Assembly (NCBI GenBank): GCA_039924845.1 | Contig: JBDTAC010000079.1 | Location: forward strand, 1-58,144 | Reading direction: 5' to 3' | Length of the DNA: 58,144 bases | From: Bacteroidia bacterium | GTDB lineage: Bacteria; Bacteroidota; Bacteroidia; DATLTG01 | Part shown: positions 1 through 5,554 of the stretch, piece by piece | Layout of the letters: each line of letters begins with the position of its first letter | How positions within the stretch are numbered: the first letter of the stretch is position 1 | Notes under the pieces: model-generated | What the model was told of the DNA's origin: nothing | Seen by the model: the letters and a program-made list of their open reading frames with translations, nothing else | The model's database searches: none | Position numbers and translations under genes: made by a program

Positions 1-100
1 CGAAATCCCTGCGGGCTTTCGTTACATCGGTTCGCGAGCTTTGCGAATGTCCAAAGCCCTACGGGACTTCGTACATCTGCGAGTTTTGCAAAAAGCAAGA
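1..100. repeat. Two tandem units with small CCC-NNN-GGG hairpins (REP-like)
   Basis: Two related units of about 50 bp lie side by side. Each starts with a small hairpin (AAATCCC-TGC-GGGCTTT at 3-19 and AAGCCC-TAC-GGGACTT at 54-69), then ACATC and a GCGAG-TTTGC segment. The hairpins resemble those after the Y1 transposase at 5,224-5,450, so they may be REP-like sequences lodged inside the first cassette junction. The left edge is cut by the window. Confidence 0.5.
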
Positions 101-105
101 CTCTT

Positions 106-129
106 CGCAAAGCTCGCGAACCGTTAGCC
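106..129 (+). other. Right half of an attC-like cassette junction (site A)
   Basis: A 23-base sequence at 106-128, ending in GTTAGC (123-128), is identical to the right end of the next junction (1278-1300). It marks the start of cassette 1. Bases 123-135 read in reverse complement match 12 of 13 bases at 1171-1183, the left arm of the junction that closes the same cassette. The left arm of site A itself lies outside the window or is disrupted by the hairpin units at 1-100. Confidence 0.6.
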
Positions 130-168
130 CTCATTTTAACACAGAATAAGGAATATAAATTTAAATAA

Positions 169-1182
169 ATGGAAAAAAAATATCAATTCTTCATCAGTTC
201 TACATACATTGATTTAGTTGAAGAACGAAAAGAAGTCATTCAAGCACTACTTGAGTTAGATTGCATTCCTGTTGGTATGGAATTATTTCCAGCAGCAAAT
301 GAAGACCAATGGACGCTTATTAAAGAATTAATTGACACTTGTGATTATTACTTACTAATTGTTGGTGGAAGATATGGTTCCTTAAACAGTCAGGGAATTA
401 GCTACACCCATATGGAATATGATTATGCTATTAAAAAAGGTATTCCTGTTATTGCATTTACACCTGCAAACCCAGAAGAAATAGCAGTAGGTAAAACTGA
501 TAAAGACCCAGAAAAAAATCAAAAACTAAATGACTTTTTAGATTTGGTTCAGCAAAAAATGTGTAAAAGTTATGAAAACCCCAAAGACCTAGGATCTGTG
601 GCAAGTAGAAGTATGATTAAACTAATAAAGAAACATCCTGCTATTGGTTGGGTTAGAGCAAATAAACTTACAAGTGCTGAAAGTAATATAGAAATTATTG
701 AATTAAGAAAGAAAGTTCAGGAACTAGAAGAAAAACTATATAAACAAAAGAATTTCGCTCCACAAGGAGCAGACTCATTAGAACAAGGAGAAGATAAAAT
801 AGAATTAAAATATCATTACGTGCAAAATGCTTGGCAATCTATGGTTGACTCTGAAGATGGAAGTATTGAATTTACTTGGGATGAAGTATTCAGTATTCTT
901 TCTCCTCTAATGGTTGACGAAGCACCAGAAGATTCATTACGAAATGAGATTGTGAAAATTATTAGAGAACAAATAAAAGAAAAAGAAAATCGCAGACCTT
1001 CCAAAATTGAAGTAAATGGAACAGATTTTCAAACAATTAAAATTCAACTTATAGCATTAGGTTTAATAGACAAAAGCGATAAGAAAAGAAGTATTAAAGA
1101 CAGTGATGTATATTGGAAACTAACACCTTTTGGAGAAAATAAAATGATGAGCCTAAAAGCGAGAAAGAAAAACGAGGGCTAA
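169..1182 (+). CDS. DUF4062 domain protein with C-terminal winged-helix-like region, cassette 1
   Basis: A 337-residue protein. Residues 1-100 carry the DUF4062 signature: FFISSTYIDLVEERKEV at the start, then VGMELFPA, DYYLLIVGGRYGS and THMEYDYAIKKGIPVIAF, a Rossmann-like fold distantly related to TIR domains. Residues 170-195 look like a short coiled coil (ELRKKVQELEEKL). Residues 275-330 look like a winged helix (KIEVNGTDFQTIKIQLIALGLI... YWKLTPFGE). In other bacteria DUF4062 is often the N-terminal module of large NTPases in anti-phage loci; here it stands alone. It is the only gene of cassette 1, on the cassette strand, with its stop codon next to the attC-like site. A defence role is inference only. 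Confidence 0.75.
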   Translation: MEKKYQFFISSTYIDLVEERKEVIQALLELDCIPVGMELFPAANEDQWTLIKELIDTCDYYLLIVGGRYGSLNSQGISYTHMEYDYAIKKGIPVIAFTPANPEEIAVGKTDKDPEKNQKLNDFLDLVQQKMCKSYENPKDLGSVASRSMIKLIKKHPAIGWVRANKLTSAESNIEIIELRKKVQELEEKLYKQKNFAPQGADSLEQGEDKIELKYHYVQNAWQSMVDSEDGSIEFTWDEVFSILSPLMVDEAPEDSLRNEIVKIIREQIKEKENRRPSKIEVNGTDFQTIKIQLIALGLIDKSDKKRSIKDSDVYWKLTPFGENKMMSLKARKKNEG

Positions 1183-1304
1183 CAGCCGTTTGGCGTGATT
1201 GGGGTTTTAGTGGAATTAGCGTTTTTTTACTACATTTACGTTAAGCCGAAAATACTCGGTTTCAAAGTCCCCAACCACGCAAAGCTCGCGAACCGTTAGC
1301 GGCT
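1171..1304 (+). other. attC-like recombination site B
   Basis: An imperfect palindrome closes cassette 1. The left arm ends GGCTAAC (1177-1183) and the right end is GTTAGC (1295-1300). Inside, GCGTGATTGGGG pairs with CCCCAACCACGC with one mismatch, leaving unpaired bases on one side, as in integron attC sites. The outer left bases GAGGGCTAAC are complementary to the start of cassette 1 (123-132), whereas the outer right bases belong to cassette 2. The consensus RYYYAAC/GTTRRRY is met only at its inner bases, so this is attC-like rather than a textbook attC. Confidence 0.65.
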
Positions 1305-1364
1305 ATTGTAAAACGACATCAAAAATTTAACAGACGACAAACATTTATTTAAAACTTATTGGCA

Positions 1365-1817
1365 ATGAAAACGATTTTTGATAAAGAAACAAGAGATAAA
1401 TTGATTGAAAGAATTAGCAAGCTTGATGAAAACAGTATAGCTCAATTCGGCAAGATGAATATTTACCAAATGGTGAAGCATTGTACTCTTTATGAAGAAT
1501 GGATATTAGGTAAAAACAAGCCTGAATATAAACAAGCATTCATTGGACGCTTATTTGGAAAAATGGCTTTGAAAGATATAATAAAAGATGAAAGCCCACT
1601 AAAGCGAAATGTACCTACACTTTCTTTTCTGAAAGTAAAAAAAGCAATAGGTGACATAGAAGCGGAAAAAAGTAAATGGATTATCCTGATTGAAGAGTAT
1701 GAATATTTTTCAAATCCAGACTTCATTCATTCTTTTTTCGGAAAAATGACAAAAGAACAAATTGGTTATATGGCTTATAAACATATTGACCATCATTTGA
1801 GACAATTTGGAGCATAG
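1365..1817 (+). CDS. DUF1569/DinB-like four-helix protein, cassette 2
   Basis: A 150-residue protein. The pattern KMNIYQMVKHCTLYEEWILG near the N terminus and KHIDHHLRQFGA at the C terminus fits the DUF1569 branch of the DinB superfamily, four-helix bundles that usually bind a metal through histidines. The ATG at 1365 is preferred over the in-frame TTG at 1359. It is the only gene of cassette 2; its stop lies 15 bases before site C. DinB-like proteins include thiol-dependent transferases, but no substrate can be deduced. Single-gene content and position next to the junction are typical of integron cassettes. Confidence 0.72.
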   Translation: MKTIFDKETRDKLIERISKLDENSIAQFGKMNIYQMVKHCTLYEEWILGKNKPEYKQAFIGRLFGKMALKDIIKDESPLKRNVPTLSFLKVKKAIGDIEAEKSKWIILIEEYEYFSNPDFIHSFFGKMTKEQIGYMAYKHIDHHLRQFGA

Positions 1818-1830
1818 ACAAAAAACAACA

Positions 1831-1967
1831 AACCGCTAACAGCACCTACATAAAAGGCGGGGTTTCGTGCTCCGCAGACACATTTGTGGTGAAACAAAGT
1901 TTGGTTCTCCATATCAACATTTGTTGTAAAATCGCCAACGATTTGTAGCTGCAAAACGTTAGCGGTA
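1831..1967 (+). other. attC-like recombination site C
   Basis: An imperfect palindrome from CCGCTAAC (1833-1840) to GTTAGCGG (1958-1965) closes cassette 2. The next paired block is CTACA (left) with TGTAG (1944-1948). Bases 1831-1840 match the reverse complement of the start of cassette 2 (1295-1304) at 9 of 10 positions. The interior contains a 76-bp block (1870-1945) that recurs exactly in site D. Confidence 0.65.
1870..1945 (+). repeat. 76-bp direct repeat, copy 1 (inside site C)
   Basis: It is identical over 76 bases to 4483-4558. It begins CTCCGCAGACACATTTG and ends CGCCAACGATTTG, and forms the inner part of the attC-like palindrome. It contains further small inverted repeats. Exact identity implies recent duplication or homogenisation of the junction. 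Confidence 0.9.
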
Positions 1968-2040
1968 ATGGCGGGGCGACAGTGCAACCATCGAACGACA
2001 GGGAAAACTTAATAATTTTCTGCACGAATGACCACACTTT

Positions 2041-3366
2041 TTGACTATTTTTGAACCAAATAAAAAAAAATTGAAAACTCATCATAAAATAATAAACGGA
2101 GACAGCAGACAAATGACCGAACTGCCAGACAATTCGGTGCATTTGGCTATTACTTCGCCACCATATTGGCAACTCAAAGACTATGGGACTGAGAACCAAA
2201 TTGGGTTTCACGACAATTACGAAAATTACATCAACAACCTGAATTTAGTTTGGAAAGAGTGCTACCGCACTCTTCACAATGGTTGCAGATTGTGTGTTAA
2301 CATTGGCGACCAATTTGCAAGAGCAGTTTATTACGGTCGCTATAAAGTAATTCCAATCCGAGAGGAAATAATTAAGTTCTGCGAAAATATTGGCTTCGAC
2401 TATATGGGAGCTATTATTTGGCAAAAGGTTACAACCTCTAATACATCAGGTGGAGGCGTTCAAATGGGCTCTTATCCTTACCCCAGAAATGGAATTTTAA
2501 AGCTCGATTATGAATTTATTTTGGTTTTCAAAAAATTGGGGGATGCACCTAAACCGACTAAAGAACAAAAGGAACTTTCTAAAATGACAGCGGAAGAATG
2601 GAACACTTTTTTTGCTGGACATTGGAATTTTGCAGGCGCGAGACAGAACAACCATATGGCAATGTATCCAGAAGAATTACCAAGACGATTAATTAAAATG
2701 TTTTCGTTTATAGGAGAAAATATTCTTGACCCATTCGCAGGAAGCGGAACAACCTCATTAGCTGCTAAAAATCTTGAACGAAATTCAATGGGATTTGAAA
2801 TTAATCAGGAATTTATTCCAATCATAAAAGAAAAATTAGAGGTCCATCAAAAAGACTTGAATGGAACTACTTATGAGTTTTTAAAACAAAAAGAGTTTAA
2901 AACCGACTTTGAGGAAGAAATCCAAAAGTTTCCTTACATATTCAAGGACCCTCATACGCTTGACAAAAAAATTGATGTAAAAAAATTACAATTCGGTTCT
3001 AAAATTGACAAAGACAGTACCAACAAAAGAGAAGATTTTTTTATGGTCAAAGAAATTATCAGTCCCGAAAAAATTCGCTTGAGCAATGATTTAACGATTA
3101 AACTTATTGGAATAAAAGAAGACACAATTATAAATGGCAAAGCAACAGCATTTCTAATTGAAAAAACAAAAGGTAAACGAGTTTTTCTTAAATATGACAA
3201 GGAAAAATACGACAAGGAAAATAATTTGCTTTGCTACTTATATCTTGAAAACAAAACTTTCATCAATGCTCACTTAATTAAAAAAGGGCTTGCTCAGGTG
3301 GACAGCGAAATGGATTTCAAATACAAAAATAAATTTTTAAGCCTCTACAAAGAAGTATGCCTATAA
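2041..3366 (+). CDS. Type II DNA methyltransferase (N4-cytosine class motif) with C-terminal SNase-like domain, cassette 3
   Basis: A 441-residue modification enzyme. TSPPYWQLKDYG (motif IV, residues 38-49; SPPY is usual in N4-cytosine enzymes) precedes DPFAGSGTTSLAA (SAM-binding motif I, 230-242), the permuted beta-class order. Residues 335-438 resemble a staphylococcal-nuclease fold: IKLIGIK, GKRVFLKYDKEKYD, LLCYLYLENKTFINAHLIKKGLAQV. At the positions of nuclease Arg35, Asp40, Glu43 and Arg87 I read Lys354, Lys359, Thr362 and a lysine near 389, so cleavage is unlikely. Start TTG 2041 is chosen because the nearby ATG at 2028 meets a stop after five codons and the ATG at 2113 would remove the GDS segment. 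It overlaps the next gene by 10 bases. The partner nuclease family suggests CTAG as target. Confidence 0.85.
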   Translation: MTIFEPNKKKLKTHHKIINGDSRQMTELPDNSVHLAITSPPYWQLKDYGTENQIGFHDNYENYINNLNLVWKECYRTLHNGCRLCVNIGDQFARAVYYGRYKVIPIREEIIKFCENIGFDYMGAIIWQKVTTSNTSGGGVQMGSYPYPRNGILKLDYEFILVFKKLGDAPKPTKEQKELSKMTAEEWNTFFAGHWNFAGARQNNHMAMYPEELPRRLIKMFSFIGENILDPFAGSGTTSLAAKNLERNSMGFEINQEFIPIIKEKLEVHQKDLNGTTYEFLKQKEFKTDFEEEIQKFPYIFKDPHTLDKKIDVKKLQFGSKIDKDSTNKREDFFMVKEIISPEKIRLSNDLTIKLIGIKEDTIINGKATAFLIEKTKGKRVFLKYDKEKYDKENNLLCYLYLENKTFINAHLIKKGLAQVDSEMDFKYKNKFLSLYKEVCL

Positions 3367-3722
3367 ATTATACCCACCAAGAAAGACAAGCGTTATTAGC
3401 CACTTTAATATTGGGGCGACAGAATGCAATTGGAGCAAGTAGATTAGCCCAACTATTAGGTTATCCGATTGGAGGAAATCAGGTTCAATTAAGAGGTTTA
3501 ATAAAAGAGTGCATTGAATTCGATGAGGATTTAATCGGTGCAACAACGAGTAGACCTGCTGGATTTTTTAGAATTAATACTATCAATGAATTAGAAAATT
3601 ATTTGGATAGTTTAGAAAATCGCACTCGTAGCGACAACGACAGAAGAACTGCCTTAATAAATAGTTGGAATAATCAACCAAATATTCCTAATACAATTAA
3701 ACCAATACTAACAGTACAATAA
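3357..3722 (+). CDS. Small protein between methyltransferase and endonuclease of the RM operon
   Basis: A 121-residue protein I do not recognise. Residues 5-60 are helical (HQERQALLATLILGRQNAIGASRLAQLLGYPI) and could form a winged helix; the C-terminal third is Asn/Arg-rich and probably loose. Its start overlaps the methyltransferase end by 10 bases and its stop shares a base with the endonuclease start (TAATG), so the three genes are translationally coupled. Position suggests a controller or accessory subunit of the RM system, but its sequence does not resemble known C proteins. Function unassigned. Confidence 0.6.
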   Translation: MPINYTHQERQALLATLILGRQNAIGASRLAQLLGYPIGGNQVQLRGLIKECIEFDEDLIGATTSRPAGFFRINTINELENYLDSLENRTRSDNDRRTALINSWNNQPNIPNTIKPILTVQ

Positions 3723-4426
3723 TGGCTAAAGAATGGATTGTCGCATCAGATGGCGAAGGATTAAAGTTTAAGCACGAAACGCTATTAAATTATGGTTTAA
3801 ACAGATGGGGATTAAATAAAGCTTACAGCGTGGGTGCTTTATCAGAATTAATTAGAAGTTGCGCCCCAAAAGAATTTAAAGAATGGGAAGAATTTTACTT
3901 TACTAAGGGAAGTCAAAAAAAGAAAGACGGAATAAAAATAACAAGAGAGTATATCACTGGACTTGGTCAAACCCTTTATATCAAGTTAACAGAAGTCGTT
4001 CAAAAGGAGTTAGCCTCTATAACCGAAGACGAGTGTATTGAATACGCTTATAATCTTGTTCTTCGCAGAACATATGATGGTTACAGAACAGAAATTGAAA
4101 CTATTTACGGACAATTAGAGGGTGCAGTTGAGCGTAAAATAGAACCAGCGCCAGACAATTGGGATAGAGCTTATAGCGTAGACTTTTTTATAAAAATCGA
4201 AAAGAAATTTATCGGTATTCAAATTAAGCCAATTGCATCTGGACAAGCATTAAATCAATTTCAATGGATTGAAATGCACAGGAAAAATCACGAAAAATTT
4301 GAAAATGAATTTGGCGGAAAAGTTTTTTTTGTTTATTCAATAAAAGCTGGGACAGGTAAAAAGAAAATTTTCAATGTAGAAGTAATTGAAGAAATAAGAG
4401 CAGAAATTAAACGACTTTCCAAATAG
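3722..4426 (+). CDS. MjaI-family type II restriction endonuclease, cassette 3
   Basis: A 234-residue protein. The central block LRRTYDGYRTEIETIYGQLE (114-133), EPAPDNWDRAYSVDFFIKIEKKFIGIQIKP (141-170) and the later KNHEKFENEFGGKVFFVYS match what I recall of the MjaI family, whose founder recognises CTAG. The D-x12-QxK pattern (Asp154, Gln167, Lys169) fits a PD-(D/E)XK active site with Gln replacing the usual acid. It is coupled to the small protein and the methyltransferase, giving a complete modification-to-restriction operon inside one cassette. The specificity is inference from the family. Confidence 0.82.
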   Translation: MAKEWIVASDGEGLKFKHETLLNYGLNRWGLNKAYSVGALSELIRSCAPKEFKEWEEFYFTKGSQKKKDGIKITREYITGLGQTLYIKLTEVVQKELASITEDECIEYAYNLVLRRTYDGYRTEIETIYGQLEGAVERKIEPAPDNWDRAYSVDFFIKIEKKFIGIQIKPIASGQALNQFQWIEMHRKNHEKFENEFGGKVFFVYSIKAGTGKKKIFNVEVIEEIRAEIKRLSK

Positions 4427-4443
4427 CGACCAAAGAAGCCACA

Positions 4444-4558
4444 TACCGCCAACAGCGGGTTTGAGAAATTGGCGGTTCATGTCTCCGCAGACACATTTGT
4501 GGTGAAACAAAGTTTGGTTCTCCATATCAACATTTGTTGTAAAATCGCCAACGATTTG
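4444..4558 (+). other. Truncated attC-like site D
   Basis: The left arm TACCGCCAAC (4444-4453) matches the reverse complement of the start of cassette 3 (1958-1967) at 9 of 10 bases. The interior includes the exact 76-bp repeat shared with site C, but the right end with GTTAG is missing: after 4558 the sequence changes to a coding fragment. CCGCCAA (4446-4452) also pairs with TTGGCGG (4469-4475). The site is therefore broken, and cassette 3 should not be excisable from this side. Confidence 0.6.
4483..4558 (+). repeat. 76-bp direct repeat, copy 2 (inside site D)
   Basis: Exact copy of 1870-1945. Its right edge coincides with the breakpoint at 4558/4559. Confidence 0.9.
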
Positions 4559-4759
4559 CAAGGTTTACGCTATTTCTTTTATGCCTATATCACCGATCCT
4601 GACTTAAGAAACATTATAGATCAAAAAGATTATATCGAACTAAACCCCAACCCAAGTTTTAATGTAGAAGACTTTAATCGTGTGGACGATGAAATGAAAA
4701 GCAAATTACCTTACTACATTAAAACATACGTTCCATTAAATAAATTTTTATCTGCATAG
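4559..4759 (+). pseudogene. C-terminal remnant, probably of a type I restriction enzyme R subunit
   Basis: About 66 codons remain open, starting abruptly at the broken attC-like site: QGLRYFFYAYITDPDLR, then IELNPNPSFNVEDF and KTYVPLNKFLSA before the stop. The pattern (FFxAYxTDPxLR, NPSFxxEDF, YIKxYVPLN) resembles the extreme C terminus of HsdR-type restriction subunits as I remember them. It has no start of its own; an ATG at 4469 reads through the recombination site and is not a credible start. It looks like a gene tail left by a deletion or transposition joining two loci. The family assignment is tentative. Confidence 0.45.
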
Positions 4760-4761
4760 AC

Positions 4762-5223
4762 ATGTCAGGAACATTTTCACAAATTTATATTCAAATAGTT
4801 TTTGCCGTTAAAGGCAGAGAAAATATAATTGCTAAAGCATGGAAAGATGATTTGCATAAATACATATCTGGCATCATTAAAGGGAAAGACCAAAAATCAA
4901 TTATTGTAAATGGTATGCCAGACCATATCCATGCTTTTATTGGGTTAAAGCCATCTATGTCAATTTCAGATTTGGTGAGAGATATCAAAAACAATTCGAG
5001 TAAGTTTATCAATGAAAACAAATTGGTAAAAGGAAAATTTTCATGGCAGGAAGGGTATGGTGTATTTTCCTATTCGCATTCGCAAATTGAAAATGTTTAC
5101 AATTACATATTAAATCAGGAGGAGCATCATAAAGTAAAAAGTTTCAGAGAAGAATATGTTGAATTTTTAGAAAAATTTGAGATTGAACACAATGAAAAAT
5201 ATTTGTTTGATTGGATTGAATAA
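4762..5223 (+). CDS. Y1 (HUH) transposase, IS200/REP-associated type
   Basis: A 153-residue single-domain transposase. NGMPDHIHAFIGL (50-62) holds the metal-binding H-x-H pair (His55, His57). WQEGYGVFSYSHSQIENVYNYILNQEEHH (95-123) is the conserved C-terminal helix region, with the nucleophilic tyrosine probably Tyr113 or Tyr115. The length is normal for a full copy. It starts two bases after the upstream remnant's stop. No tnpB follows; instead there is a run of small hairpins at 5224-5444, the arrangement seen for REP-associated tyrosine transposases. It probably cuts and moves single-stranded DNA. Confidence 0.85.
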   Translation: MSGTFSQIYIQIVFAVKGRENIIAKAWKDDLHKYISGIIKGKDQKSIIVNGMPDHIHAFIGLKPSMSISDLVRDIKNNSSKFINENKLVKGKFSWQEGYGVFSYSHSQIENVYNYILNQEEHHKVKSFREEYVEFLEKFEIEHNEKYLFDWIE

Positions 5224-5444
5224 TGTCACCCCTTCGGGGTTTACATTCGTTATAGATTCGTTTTTTACAATCATTCCATCTGCTACAATAATATCATCCC
5301 TTCGGGATTAAAAATAAAACGAAAGCCCGAAGGGCTGATATAATTATAGAAAAAAATGAAATGTGTGATATGAAGAACCTCGAAGAGGTTTAATCTTTAT
5401 AAAAACGAATAATAACAAAAAAAATTCGACTCCGAATGGGGTCG
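5224..5444. repeat. Cluster of five small hairpins (REP-like) after the Y1 transposase
   Basis: This non-coding stretch (to 5548) holds short palindromes with 3-4 base loops: ACCCC-TTC-GGGGT (5228-5240), ATCCC-TTC-GGGAT (5296-5308), AGCCC-GAA-GGGCT (5324-5336, opposite orientation), AACCTC-GAA-GAGGTT (5376-5390) and CGACTCC-GAAT-GGGGTCG (5427-5444). TTC/GAA loops with CCC/GGG stems recur. Such hairpins are the substrates of REP-associated HUH transposases, so they are likely tied to the gene just upstream. From 5445 to 5531 I see nothing else. Confidence 0.6.
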
Positions 5445-5531
5445 CACAATTCAACAAACGTCCTTTGCTATAATAATTCCATCCCTAATGATTAATTGTT
5501 GAAGAAGTTAGCCTTATCGAAGTAATGTCGT

Positions 5532-5554
5532 TTCGAAAAAATAATTTTTCAAAA
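5532..5554. repeat. Dispersed A/T palindrome, copy 1
   Basis: First copy in the window; exact core AAAAAATAATTTTT. It contains the TGA stop of the minus-strand OmpA-family gene (5549-5551). Confidence 0.85.

Noticed and set aside
1-130. CRISPR-like repeats
   Set aside because: Only two degenerate units with internal hairpins, no regular spacers, no cas genes.
1793-2211. Minus-strand open frames across site C
   Set aside because: They arise from the palindromic junction and the methyltransferase start; no family resemblance, and they oppose the cassette direction.
3042-3356. Active thermonuclease domain in the methyltransferase
   Set aside because: All positions expected for catalytic residues are substituted in a hand alignment.
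4469-4558. ATG 4469 as start of a 96-residue protein
   Set aside because: The first 30 codons are the attC-like repeat, which is identical at 1870-1945 where it is non-coding; only 4559-4759 resembles a protein.
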